A program made the position numbers and the translations under genes. A model generated the notes under the pieces. The model saw only the letters and a program-made list of their open reading frames with translations. It searched no databases and was not told the DNA's origin. DNA of 64,000 nt from Gonocerus acuteangulatus (lineage: Eukaryota > Arthropoda > Insecta > Hemiptera > Coreidae), in assembly GCA_946811695.1 (NCBI GenBank), contig OX328131.1:13426255-13490254 (forward strand), in the 5' to 3' direction. How positions within the stretch are numbered: the stretch's first letter is position 1; each line of letters begins with the position of its first letter. This document shows, piece after piece, positions 53,991 to 64,000 of the stretch.

Positions 53991-54041
53991 ATCCCGTGCC
54001 AAGGTGTGATGTATGGGATCTGAAACATGAAATCTTCGTGT

Positions 54042-54095
<54 letters not shown>

Positions 54096-54262
54096 GGCGC
54101 TTCGACAACTAGGCCATTAGCGCCGACATCCAGGGTGCAGCGAGGAATTTTCACAACGGGCCGTGGGATGATGAAATCTTCGTGTGGGCACTTCCGGATT
54201 GCGTCATGAGGTCGACCTCATTAGCGGGTTTCCTCCCTATTGAGGGACGTAGGAACCTCGCT
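53991..54262 (+). mobile_element. HINE-like family H2, 3' end, split by a SINE
   Basis: ATGGGATCTGAAACATGAAA, GCACTTCCGGATTGCGTCAT, and the 3' hairpin TTTCCTCCCTA...TAGGAACCTCGCTAAAA match 24366-24478. The SINE-E at 54043-54170 lies within it. Confidence 0.85.
54043..54170 (-). mobile_element. SINE-E without tRNA head, with target duplication
   Basis: A T run of about 50, then ACGGCGCTTCGACAACTAGG, the GCGCCGACATCCAGGGTGC body and CACAACGGGCCGTGGGATG. Flanked by ATGAAATCTTCGTGTG (54027-54042 and 54171-54186). It stops before the tRNA-like part, so it is 5'-truncated or a headless subfamily. Confidence 0.95.
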
Positions 54263-54395
54263 AAAAAGGGGTGACATTTTATTTGTATGTACCAGTTATT
54301 TTAAGCACATTCCTTTGCAATATGTTGTAAATTAATCAATTTTTCTGAGGCATTCGCTTAGTTACGCAGCTCCTGTGTCTCTTTTCGTTTCTTTT
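54263..54395 (-). mobile_element. HINE-like family H1 5'-end remnant
   Basis: TTATTTTAAGCACATTCC, TCTGAGGCATTCGCTTAGTT and ACGCAGCTCCTGTGTC correspond to the H1 5' end in inverse orientation, diverged. Confidence 0.6.
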
Positions 54396-54644
54396 AAGAA
54401 GTGTTTAACCACCTTTCCAAAATGACAAGTTGCTCTGTCCATTTTATCTAGTAACTTATGATTAAGTATTATTTATTAACTTATTTTACTTTATTGTTAC
54501 AGGTTAGTTGCAGAACATGAAGAATTTAGTCTCACTCATAAGAAAAGTATGTATAAAATTAAGACTTTCAATGGCCAACTGTACTATATTGAAATTTACG
54601 GCAGTATTAGATGGTAATTTTATGTTATATATGTAGTATATACA
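54396..54644. other. Unclassified AT-rich sequence
   Basis: Nothing recognised. Confidence 0.4.
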
Positions 54645-54647
54645 TAC

Positions 54648-54726
<79 letters not shown>
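54645..54726. repeat. (AT)n microsatellite
   Basis: TA repeat with CATA interruptions at both edges. Confidence 0.95.
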
Positions 54727-54730
<4 letters not shown>

Positions 54731-54822
54731 AAAGTAGGATATGGACAAAAAAATTATTAGTTTCTTACAAGTAAAAAAACTAACTAAATGGGAGGTTTTT
54801 TGCCATCGGCGGTTCAGTGTTA

Positions 54823-56477
54823 GGGTGCACCTACATTGGTCCCGATCCGATCCAATATCCACCGACTGTCGGAAGAAAAACAAACACAAGCATCTCAATA
54901 GTAGGAGGTGCCTACATTAGTCCCTACCCGATCCGATCCGATATCCACCGACTGTCGGAAGAAAAACGAACACAAGCATCTCAATAGCATGAGGTGCCTA
55001 CATTAGCCCCTACCCGATCCGATCCGATATCCACCGACTGTCGGAAGAAAAAGAAACACAAGCATCTCAATAGTAGGAGGTGCCTACATTAGTCCCTACC
55101 CGATCCGATCCGATATCCACCGACTGTCGGAAGAAAAACAAACACAAGCATCTCAATATTAGGAGGTGCCTACATTAGTCCCGACCCGATCCGATCCGAT
55201 ATCCACCGACTGTCGGAAGAAAAACGAACACAAGCATCTCAATAGTAGGAGGTGCCTACATTAGTCCCGACCCGATCCGATCCGATGGCGACTGATGGAA
55301 ATTCAAACTTGTTTTTTCCGGACCGATTTTGGAAGACCGTCGCAAAATGGCGCCAAACGACATATTGTGTTTCAAAAACGACTTCAGCCTCTACATCTAG
55401 CTACTAAAATTTAGCACAACTTTGTCAATTCACATTTTTATTTTCTGTTTCCCTGGTTTATTAAATTGCGTGGAAAGATGTTTATAACCATCCAATGTTT
55501 ATAATCTTCTAGCTACCTTTCTTATACATAATTAAGAAGTTGAAAACTAACTGTTACACCTAAATTTTTTCGGGACTGATATACTTCCGAAAGGTTGATT
55601 GGCCTCTCAAATCCGCCTTAATAGGTGGTATTTCTTAAATTAATCACCCATTTTCACTTCACTAGGAGTTCATTACTGACGAGCTGTGACTAGATCGGAT
55701 CACAGTGGTTAAAAACCGCCCAAATGCGCTCAAAACTCAATAACATGTGATATTGTTGATTTAGAAACCTGAAATTAAATATTTCAAATAGGACACGATT
55801 TTTCACTCGGATCACTTCAGACATTTTTTGCAGTCAACACTGACTTGAGTACTGCAAAAAAAAATCCATCTTCGATTCGATTCGAATGTTTACATAGAGA
55901 TAACGCGCGTCTGTCTTACCGAGTTCGTTCACGTCTAGCACCGAAATAGGCAAATTTATGCAGCCAATTTCGGTCTGGGCTCTTTCTATACATGTCCACG
56001 GAAAATGTGAGTCCAAAATTAGAGAGACGCAGAGAGACACAAAAAGTATAAGACAAAACGATATTTGATACGTGTAATTTTTCTAATTTTTAAGTATCCC
56101 CGTCCACGTCGACAATTCTAAAAATAAAAAAAATATTTTTTTTGGCCTTCGAACATCCCATTAAAACAAAAAAAAAATGCGTCAACCTTATTGTTCTGAA
56201 CAATTAGAGTTGCAGGAACGATTTTGGTACATGAGGATTTGGGAGTTTTCTTCGTTTCTTGTACTTCCATGATTAACCTGCAACAGTGGGGGCCTGAAAC
56301 TCAAGAAATGACACTCTCAGGAGGTCTTTAACATATATTTAAGACCAAAATGTTCGGAGAAAATACTTCAAAAAATCTAGTTTTGAGCGATTTTTGACCA
56401 CGCGTCGGCCGTTGTCGGTCAAATGATATTGGATTGGATCGGATCGGCAGAAATACTGGTCCATTGTAGTTGCAGCC
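54823..56477. mobile_element. PIF/Harbinger-like MITE containing an 86-bp array
   Basis: The left end GGGTGCACCTACATTGGTCC and right end GGCTGCAACTACAATGGACC (reverse complement) are inverted repeats, followed inward by GATCCGATCCAATATC-type sequence on both sides. TTA flanks each end (54820-54822, 56478-56480). 1655 bp, no transposase frame. A 3-bp TTA duplication and a GGG/GGC start fit PIF/Harbinger-like elements. Confidence 0.75.
54825..55290. repeat. Tandem array, 86-bp unit, about 5.4 copies
   Basis: CTACATT at 54831, 54912, 54998, 55084, 55170 and 55256. The first interval is 81 bp, the rest exactly 86. Each unit repeats the MITE's own terminal sequence (CCTACATTAGTCCC and CGATCCGATCCGATATCC), so the array amplified a transposon end. 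Confidence 0.97.
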
Positions 56478-57691
56478 TTATAATACATGGTGGGAAATTT
56501 GAATTTGCTAAGTGAAAGGTCTTTATGGAAAACATAGAGTTTTGCCTGTATGCGGTACAGTGGGGCAATTATTTTCTTAATTCCTTTTATTTTTCTTCTT
56601 CTTAATTTTTAATGGCTTAAATAAATAAAAGATTCCTTGCAAAATTTTCTTAACGTCCTTTCTTACAAGGGTGACGTTTTGAGGTCATCATCTCAAACAA
56701 AACGTTACTAAATTTATGAAACTTATAAAAACTGTAATTTACAATAAAGGAAGTATGAACGTACGATGATAGTTCAGCCAAAATCTGGAATCGACGAACA
56801 CACACCAGGATTTTTATTTGTATATTATTTTGGTACTTACGTACTAGTTGCACCGATCTGGGTCTGGTAGTATCACCGAAGTGGGTCTCGTTCAGGGATC
56901 CCGATCATGAAATGAGAACTCAATTGAAGCTGTGGCAATATGGCGACCTAAAGATCATTCATTAATATTATCAACGAGTTGGATTGACTAGAGTTTCGAT
57001 ATAATCTTGAGCGAGCGGAAACGCATAGCAATTATGCCATTAACATAAGCACTACTGGTTTCTTAGGTTATATAACATAAGCACTTATGTTAATTGCATA
57101 ATTGCGACGCGTTTCCTCAAGGTTACATCGAAACTCTAGTTAATCCAAGTAGTTGGTAATATAGATCACAGGTTCGGTGGAAAATGGGCCGATATGCAAT
57201 TTAACATTGCTTCAAAAGAGTAATTTTTCAGTCGTTGGTAAATTCTAAATACCTCATTTTCCTAGCCGAACGAACAGTACAAAGAACACTACAACACTAA
57301 GAAGGGAAACAAGAAGTAATAAATATAACTTCCAAAAAACACAAATCTAACAGTAAGTGAACACAAAACGATGACTAGAACGGAAGAATGAAGGTAATTA
57401 AAAAAGAAAAAAAAGATTATTTAAAAAAAAAGATTATTAAAAAAAAATAATAAAAGAAAAAAAATATTAAAATCGCATCTTAAGTTATTACTAGTAATTA
57501 GTCTAACTTTATTTTAATTCTCTTAATTTAAATTATAATTGCCATAGTCTTAGTTTAAATTATAATAGTCTTGGTTTAAATTATAATTGCCATATTGGAT
57601 TTTAAAATAATGATTGTAATGGTGTTTAACTAATGAATTATATAATCTGTAACTAATTATTTATAATAATCTTTAACTAAACAAAGCATAA
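56478..57691. other. Unclassified sequence
   Basis: Includes an inverted repeat at about 56990-57140 (GACTAGAGTTTCGATATAAT...ATCGAAACTCTAGTTAATCC, with GCGAGCGGAAACGC / GCGACGCGTTTCC inside). No gene recognised. Confidence 0.45.
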
Positions 57692-57706
57692 CAACATTAC
57701 ACACAG

Positions 57707-57993
57707 GCAAAGAACTACACCTATTCCACTAACTCACAGACGTCTCAAAATTTAATTAAATACCTAAATCAAACATTTATAAAAGAACCCAAACCTTTTC
57801 GAACCAACATATTGGAAGGCGCAAATAACCTAGTAGTAGAGCGCCAGACTCCATATCTATCTAGAACGGAAGAAAGAACAGCCAATGGAATTGTCCATAG
57901 GAATGAACCAATAGAAACGCTTCATTTGAGTTCTCATTTCATGATCCGGATCCATGAACGAGACCTACTTCTCGAGATCGGTGCGACTAAAAC
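57707..57993 (+). CDS. Candidate internal exon
   Basis: A 287-nt block lies between an acceptor-like TTACACACAG and a donor-like AAAAC|GTAAGG, open throughout (the frame itself is open from 57692). It reads AKNYTYSTNSQTSQNLIKYL, NQTFIKEPKPFRTNILEGAN, RQTPYLSRTEERTANGIVHR and HFMIRIHERDLLLEIGATKT. Composition is more coding-like than surrounding DNA. No family recognised; it could equally be a retrotransposon remnant. It reaches a TAA just past the donor if unspliced. Confidence 0.35.
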
Positions 57994-57997
57994 GTAA

Positions 57998-58605
57998 GGA
58001 CCATTATTTTATTAATGAATAATATAAGAAATAAATAATAACGACCAAAGTTAATATTCAAGTTCTAATTTTCTAAATGTCCGCATATAAGTGTTACAAG
58101 GCATAGAGGAAAGCTGTTATTACCGCCGCCATGATTCCAGCTCACTAACGGCTGTAGGGAATGAAATAAACCGGTAAAGGAGTTAGGAAGAGCGGGAACA
58201 CTAGCACTCCCTAGGGACAGATTCTCTAACTAGCCTACGGAGGACTTTATCCCCATGATCTTCTTGTTGGTTTGCATACTGTTCTCTAAGGGCTTATATT
58301 ATCTTCAAGGATGGAGTGGTCTCTATGTTCTGTGAAACGGTTACTCGCTGAAATATTTATTTAAACAAATTGGAGAACTTAAGGGATTAATAAAGAAAGA
58401 ATCATGTGAAATTTAAAAAAAAAAAAAAAAAAAAATGTTTATTTTCATGATGGCATATGTATATATAGCCACTAGCGGCACTCCTGTCTATTGAAACATT
58501 CAAGGTTTCCATTTTAGACAAACCCGAATCCACTTTTCTTCGGTGCATCATTAATAGAGTCATCCATTTCAAAAAGGACCCATGTCCACAAAATTTCGAA
58601 AATGA
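57998..58605. other. Unclassified sequence
   Basis: An A run at 58415-58435. Otherwise nothing recognised. Confidence 0.4.
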
Positions 58606-59094
58606 GATTTTATAACCACTGGATCCCTGTGTGGACCGGAACCAGTCCGTGGAGAATCTCTAGCACTAGCCAAAGGAATCATTGGTGACTGGGCGAGGAC
58701 AGAACACCTAGGCATTTCGCAAAGAATTCAAACGGTCAGACCCTCAAAGTGGTTTCTAAACCAAATTGACAGGAAACGAACAAATACAATTATGTTCCTA
58801 CGTAGAAAGGCTATGAGGGAGACTGTTGCCCTCTATACAGGTGATGCAAACATGGGCCTGGTTACAAACTCCCTGTGCAGGATGTGTATACCAATAAGGA
58901 AGGAGAAAAAAACAGATGTAGCTAAACTACTTATTCTGCATTTTGGAACAGCCTGGCAGAATCTTCCAAAGTTGCAGTTCTACAAATTACTTTTCCGGAA
59001 TATAGAAGAAGTTAATGGGAGCGATTCAGAAGGTCATGACTCTGAGATGGAATATAGTGAAGTTGTTACACAATTCATTGTTAAACCAAGTTAA
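58606..59094 (+). pseudogene. Non-LTR ORF2 C-terminal region
   Basis: Open from just after a TGA to TAA. The start ATG sometimes drawn at 58792 is internal. It reads TGSLCGPEPVRGESLALAKG, IIGDWARTEHLGISQRIQTV and RPSKWFLNQIDRKRTNTIMF, then KAMRETVALYTGDANM and CRMC. The layout GPEP...IGDW.R.EH...K..L...R......L.R..MR......TG...C..C matches the segment following RNase H in I/Jockey-group elements and parallels SPEP...RRW.EAEH in the 52857 copy. The second half of the metal-binding motif is not recognisable. No poly(A) tail seen. Confidence 0.6.
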
Positions 59095-59455
59095 TAAAGC
59101 ATTATAGAGAATCAAAATGCACCTAGTCTATTTTGTACAGTACCAAAGTGACCGTTCTACAGGATACAGTTTCAAAACGACCCATGTCCAAAATATTATT
59201 TAATTTTTCTTAAAAACTATTGTATAAGAGGGTAAAACAGCATGAAACCCGGTGTAGTAAAGCAATACCATTAAAAAAAAATCAACTGAAATTTAAAAAA
59301 ATTAGATCCTGTATCAGTATTCATGCTGTAACAGTTTTTTTCGTTTCCTCAACAATAAGCTTTAATGGACATGGCTCCTTTTGAAAATGGACGACTCATT
59401 CCTTCTCTTTCCCTATCTGAAATCTACGGTTCACTTTCTATTATTACAACAAATA
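59095..59455. other. Unclassified sequence
   Basis: AT-rich; nothing recognised. Confidence 0.4.
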
Positions 59456-59459
59456 TTAA

Positions 59460-59635
59460 CCCATTCGAGCCTGAAAGGTACTTTGGTGGTAACAGGCAAT
59501 CATGCACCGTGGCCTAAATAGCCACTTGGGCGGTCGAGGCACGGTTATTTTGATGCCGTTTTGTAGAACATGGAGGGGGAAACGTGTTCAGCTCCACGGA
59601 CATCTAAGGTCGTGCGGTTTGCCGTCTCGCAAGGG
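59460..59635. mobile_element. piggyBac-type MITE (176 bp)
   Basis: TTAA|CCC at the left (59456-59462) and GGG|TTAA at the right (59633-59639): the piggyBac signature of a TTAA duplication with CCC...GGG ends. The interior is GC-richer than its flanks and non-coding. The inverted repeat beyond CCC is short (CCCATTCG/CGCAAGGG imperfect). Confidence 0.75.
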
Positions 59636-59639
59636 TTAA

Positions 59640-60123
59640 CCAAAAAATTCAAATGTACAGGTCAATGTGAAACATACCATAACTCATGTGACAGTAGTGT
59701 GGACATTTGGTCATAACATATCTGAAAGTTTCTGCAGAATGAAGCAAATCAGTAAAAAGATAAGAACTGAAGCCTTCAAAGAAGTTATAAGGCCAGCCAA
59801 ACAGTTACAATGCAGGGTCTTTTTAGATACGCAAAAATCAATTTATAAAAACAGAAAAATGATTATACGTGTCTACTATAAAGACTATTATGACTAATCT
59901 GTTTTTCATAGATTAACAAACATAAATGTTTTTAAATATAAAATGGATTTTAAGTAAATTGTATACTTTAAAACTCTTATTTTGGTACTTTCTTCCTAAA
60001 ATAACACAGAATAACACTCCTGCCTTCTAAAAACATGAACAGTAAGACGAATAATGCCATCAAATGTTGACACGTGAGTGATAAAGCTTACAGGTAGAGA
60101 CAAATACATAGTCATGGCACGCG
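59640..60123. other. Unclassified, with a 76-codon frame
   Basis: 59667-59897 is open and reads WTFGHNISESFCRMKQISKK and TEAFKEVIRPAKQLQCRVFL. Protein-like but unrecognised. It may belong to the same decayed retrotransposon as the fragment at 60124. Confidence 0.35.
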
Positions 60124-60395
60124 ACTACGGACATCAAACAAAGAGAAATTAAACAAACAGTCGAAGAATGGCCATCAAGCATAAGGCAAATTTGAAGAGA
60201 AGAAGTTGTCTTATGCCGCTTAAGAATAGGTCATTCCCGGCTGACACACTTACACCTCATGACGAGACAGGACAGTCCGACAAGGAAGTATGTAACACTC
60301 CTTATATCATGACTGAGTTAATCTCTGATGGGAGCCATTATATAGACAAGATTTACAATTACTTAAAATACAGAAACTTATTTGACCGAATATGA
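60124..60395 (+). pseudogene. Jockey-like non-LTR ORF2 C-terminal end, frameshifted
   Basis: From 60124: YGHQTKREIKQTVEEWPSSI, RQI, stop, then REEVVLCRLRIGHSRLTHLH and LMTRQDSP. After a frameshift: CNTPYIMTELISDGSHYIDK and IYNYLKYRNLFDRI. V-V-L-x-R-L-R-I-G-H-x-R-L-T-H-x-x-L-M is a hallmark of the region before the metal-binding motif of Jockey/CR1-like elements. The motif's cysteines are partly lost. Dead copy with no tail. Confidence 0.85.
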
Positions 60396-60406
60396 CGACA
60401 ATATAA

Positions 60407-60512
60407 TATTAATTAATTCTTCATTATAACTATCTGAAATTGAGTAATATATACTATTAAGATTTATACAATCATATACTACTCGAACTCACTGACTATA
60501 TGTAAAACTAAA
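60407..60512. repeat. 106-bp host segment X, copy 1
   Basis: Begins TATTAATTAATTCTTC and ends GTAAAACTAAA. Repeated almost perfectly at 62103-62208; the two copies bracket the HelB-HelA pair. Confidence 0.97.
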
Positions 60513-60976
60513 TCTAATATATAAAATTCTCGTGTCACAGTTTTCGTTGCCATACTCCTCCGAAACGGCTTGACCGATTTTGATGAAATTTTTTGTGCTT
60601 ATCCGGTATCTATGAGAATCGGCCAACATCTATTTTTCATCCCCCTAAATGTTAGGGGTAGTCCACCCCTAAATTTTTTTTTTATTTTTTAGACAAAATT
60701 TTTAATTTCTATTTTTTTATGATACAACATACAAAAATACATACAATCCTCAATTTTCACCCTTCTACGATCAACCCTTATTTTTTAATAGCCATTTTAG
60801 TAATTTAATCATTTTTCCTCTCCGGTCGAAAACTGATCAATCGTCATTTAATTAGTTATCCCCGCCAGATGTCTACATCTTGATAGCTGACCCGGAGTCC
60901 TGAATAGCAGAATAAATATTTAAAAAAAAATATTGAATCGACTGTTAGGCGGTACGAAGTTCGCCGGGTCAGCTAG
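60513..60976 (+). mobile_element. HelB, complete non-autonomous Helitron (464 bp)
   Basis: Starts TCTAATATATAAAATTCTCG after A and continues with CTCCTCCGAAACGGCTTGAC and CGATTTTGATGAAATTTT. Ends in the hairpin GGCG-GTACGAAGTT-CGCC followed by GGGTCAG-CTAG with T next. These termini are typical of arthropod Helitrons. Its 3' end abuts the first base of HelA. Confidence 0.95.
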
Positions 60977-62102
60977 TCTACTATATATTTGCCAAATACC
61001 ACTCACTCATCTATCAACGCCCAGCCCAAACCGCTCGACAGAAAATTTTGAAATTTTGCATGGACACTCCCTATATAACGTAGGCACTCACTAAGAAAGG
61101 ATTTTTTGATATTCGAATTTTTAAGTATTTTTAGGGGGGTTTAAAGTTTTAGTTGGTTAGAGCAGGCCTGCCAAGGCAGCATGCATTGCTAGGACGATAA
61201 CAGAACAGCTGTTACCGTACATTATCTATTTCATAGTATTATTTTTAATTGAGGTTAATTTCCACTATGATGGCAGTCCTTGAATTACTAGAAATAAACT
61301 GTCACTCATAGAGTTTTAATTGTGTTTCTTTTCTCCTTGGGACCCGTCAGATAGGCTTGCCATATTTTTGGAGAGTTAAACCGAGACACATTAATATGGG
61401 ATGGGCATACCAGGGGGGTTGGGAATAAAAAGAGTACAAATTATAAGCAAAATGGTGAGTTTTATGCCTAGCAAGTAACGGGAAGGGGGGGTCCTGAACT
61501 GTTAGTCTACCCAAATTAAAAATAAGAACGGAACTTTTTTTGCTACTTGATTTTCTTAAAAAAATCTCTCAGCCAAATAGTAGTGTCTGGCAGCGCTGTG
61601 CAGGTAGTTCCAGCGTTTTACAGTTAGATTACTTCTCATATCTTTGACACTGTGAGCAGTAATTGTAGAAAAGTAACTGATTTAAAAAAGATTCTTATAA
61701 GCATGAATTCATACTTTTTACACCTTACAGCCTTTTCCGGGACATTGATAAAACTGGGCGGGACACAGAAACAATTGCAAAATACCGGGACAGTCCCGGT
61801 CAAACCGTGATGTATGGCATATCCTTAGGTTTTCCAGGCGAGGTAATAATATCCGGAACCCTTGCACAGCCTCCTCGCCTATAACCTTGGTAATACTCGT
61901 AAATATATTGGGTGTTACCATATGACTTCTTGGAAACATAAACTTTTAAATTTTAACGCCCATTGAATAACATATAGTATGACGGGAACCGTGCTATAAT
62001 AAACTGCACAAAATTGTATAGTAACGTAATTTTAATGAAACATTATTTAACGCAATAAAATAACTACTTATCTGCCGTGACGAAGCACGGGTATTCAGCT
62101 AG
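60977..62102 (+). mobile_element. HelA, complete non-autonomous Helitron (1126 bp)
   Basis: Starts TCTACTATATATTTGCCAAA and includes GCATGGACACTCCC and GAGGTAATAATATCCGG. Ends with the hairpin CCGTG-ACGAAG-CACGG, then GTATTCAG-CTAG and T at 62103. Reference copy for the fragments at 13691, 30691 and 47405. No Rep/helicase frame, so it depends on an element elsewhere. Confidence 0.95.
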
Positions 62103-62208
62103 TATTAATTAATTCTTCATTATAACTATCTGAAATTGAGTAATATATACTATTAAGATTTATACAATCATATACTACTCCAACTCACTGACTACATGTA
62201 AAACTAAA
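62103..62208. repeat. 106-bp host segment X, copy 2
   Basis: Matches 60407-60512 except for about two substitutions. Followed by TATTAACATAAAC, so both X and its continuation start TATTAA. Confidence 0.97.
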
Positions 62209-63082
62209 TATTAACATAAACAGTACTGATACACTTTACAAATTCTTAATTCATCACGACTGATTTTATTATTGTTTTTTTTTTTATTTCCTTTAAAGAA
62301 CATTTTAATTGTGTTATCGCCTTTTAGGTGTTAAACAATAAATAAATAAATAAAATACATAGTCATATTTGCAACTAAATGTGTTGCGGGTTGCCTATTC
62401 CTGCATATCGTTCAAAGAACATTTGCCGCTATAACGGTTTACCTTGAAAACCAGAAGTACGATTTACTTTACGGTTAAAACTGTCTTATTTACTTAAATA
62501 GGCCTTCTACTGTATGGAAACAGACAATACACAAATTTTAGAAGCTACAAGGAATTTAGTCCGTTAAACTGGCGGTTCCTATAGGTACGAATGTACTCGT
62601 GGGTCACCTGTGAGGTGATGCATTAGAAAAAAATATTAACGAAGATATTTTTTTGTATATTTGTGAAGGGAATAACGAGGAAAATCCATAATTAAAATAA
62701 TAAATAATAATAATAATAATAATTGTATTTCAAGAAAGCACGTCTTGGAACTGGAGATCGGCAAAATCAAGTGACAACGCCTGTAAATTTGAAAAAGTTG
62801 CATTTTAAAATTACTATTTAATAATTAATAATAATGCAATTTATATTTTACAAATGAAAATTACTAGTACTCTTAAAAAAATATAAGTAATTGAAGGTTA
62901 CTATAACACATAGCCAAACTTCAGATTCGATTAAAAGAACCTGTATTATGATCCACGAATATTCGATCTATAACAATTATTAGACAAAGGTATTATATGT
63001 TGCAAACATGAATATTTCCTGGAGGAAACACAGAAGTATCTAGAGCTTCTTCTAGGATTAGTAGAATCTTTACAGGCCTCGC
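62209..63082. other. Unclassified AT-rich sequence
   Basis: An (AAT)n patch at about 62697-62723. No gene recognised. Confidence 0.45.
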
Positions 63083-63780
63083 AAGTTTCGCTAATCGTAG
63101 CTGATACAAGATTGGAGGGCTCAACACCAGATATATTGCGGATCTGGAGACACTACTTTCTGAATTCTGGGCATAAGACCACAGTTTCGCTAATCGTAGC
63201 TGATACAAGATTGGAGGGCTCAACACCAGATATGTTGCGGATCTGGAGACACTTCTTTCTGAATGCTGGGCATAAGACCACAGTTTCGCTAATCGTAGCT
63301 GATACAAGATTGGAGGGCTGAACACCAGATATATTGCGGATCTGGAGACACTTCTTTCTGAATTCTGGGCATAAGACCACAGTTTCGCAAATCGTAGCTG
63401 ATACAAGATTGGAGGGCTCAACACTAGATATATTGCGGATCTGGAGACACTACTTTCTGAATTCTGGGCATAAGACCACAGTTTCGCTAATCGTAGCTGA
63501 TACAAGATTGGAGGGCTCAACACCAGATATGTTGCGGATCTGGAGACACTACTTTCTGAATTCTGGGCATAAGACCACAGATTCGCTAATCGTAGCTGAT
63601 ACTAGATTGGAGGGCTCAACACCAGATATATTGCGGATCTGGAGACACTACTTTCTGAATTCTGGGCATAAGACCACAGTTTCGCTAATCGTAGCTGATA
63701 CTAGATTGGAGGGCTCAACACCAGATATATTGCGGATCTGGAGACACTACTTTCTGAATTCTGGGCATAAGAGCACAGTT
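63083..63780. repeat. Tandem array, 99-bp unit, 7 copies
   Basis: GCTAATCGTAGCTGATAC recurs every 99 bases (63090, 63189, 63288, 63387 with one change, 63486, 63585, 63684). 99 is a multiple of 3, so a 33-residue repeat stays open on both strands (+: LRIWRHYFLNSGHKTTVS; -: LSPPILYQLRLAKLWSYAQN). Units are nearly identical. Open frames here do not by themselves imply a protein. Confidence 0.97.
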
Positions 63781-63967
63781 ATCTATGCATTTATTTGATA
63801 AAATTAAAGAAATTAAATTATTTTGATTAATACATTTCATTGATTTAGGAAATGAAAATAATCTAATGAATGAATATGGAACTTCAATAAGTTACAATAG
63901 TGCTCGCGGTCACCTGAGGAGTAATTTGTACGTTAACTACTGCTTTATTTACTCACGGGAAGATTAA

Positions 63968-64000
63968 CCCTTCAACGCCCAAGGTCCCCTACAGGGGACC
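63968..64000 (+). mobile_element. Probable piggyBac-like terminus running off the window
   Basis: TTAA (63964-63967) followed by CCCTTCAACGCCCAAGGTCC and CCTACAGGGGACC, with an internal dyad GGTCCCC-TACA-GGGGACC. TTAA plus CCC start is the piggyBac signature; the other end is outside the window. Confidence 0.55.

Overview
This window is repeat-rich, AT-rich eukaryotic DNA, most likely from an arthropod. The evidence is the set of transposon families: canonical Helitrons (TC...hairpin...CTAG), elements resembling Helentron-derived HINEs, pogo/Tigger, hAT, piggyBac and PIF/Harbinger-like termini, Jockey/I-type non-LTR fragments and several tRNA-derived SINEs. I see no bacterial gene organisation. 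No complete host protein gene could be identified. Three short stretches with splice-like borders are given as candidate exons only.

Layout. 1-4.1 kb: a 181-bp satellite, a tRNA-Ile-like SINE and unclassified sequence. 4.1-9.2 kb: an imperfect palindrome of about 4.6 kb built from two repeat modules, with a later SINE insertion whose empty site survives in the other arm. 9.2-13.1 kb: SINE pieces, (AT)n tracts, and an inverted repeat carrying a hammerhead-like core. 13.1-19.8 kb: hAT-like termini enclosing repeat fragments, a coding remnant and an 80-bp array. 20-30.7 kb: a dense cluster of HINE-like family H2, a 95-bp array between two convergent H2 ends, a duplicated segment and a 200-base N gap. 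30.7-36.8 kb: Helitrons, a 43-bp array, a hammerhead-like motif inside an inverted repeat, and a Tigger element carrying a truncated non-LTR insertion. 37-41 kb: a candidate first exon and a Harbinger-like MITE containing a 142-bp array. 41.3-44.9 kb: the most striking object, a 3.6-kb array of 48-bp monomers, each encoding a 16-residue helix-like repeat and most centred on CAGCTG. 45-54.7 kb: more H1, Helitron, SINE and non-LTR insertions, several with exact target-site duplications. 54.8-56.5 kb: a second Harbinger-like MITE with an 86-bp array. 57-64 kb: a candidate exon, degenerate non-LTR 3' ends, a piggyBac MITE, two Helitrons nested head to tail, a 99-bp array and the start of a piggyBac-like terminus.

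Working names: H1 and H2 are the HINE-like families. HelA, HelB and HelC are canonical Helitron families. SINE-I, SINE-E, SINE-L and SINE-M are tRNA-headed SINEs (Ile-like, Glu-like, Leu/Ser-like and unassigned). All are defined only by comparing copies inside this window. The long (AT)n tracts mostly sit in the core of H1/H2 or at Helitron 5' ends.
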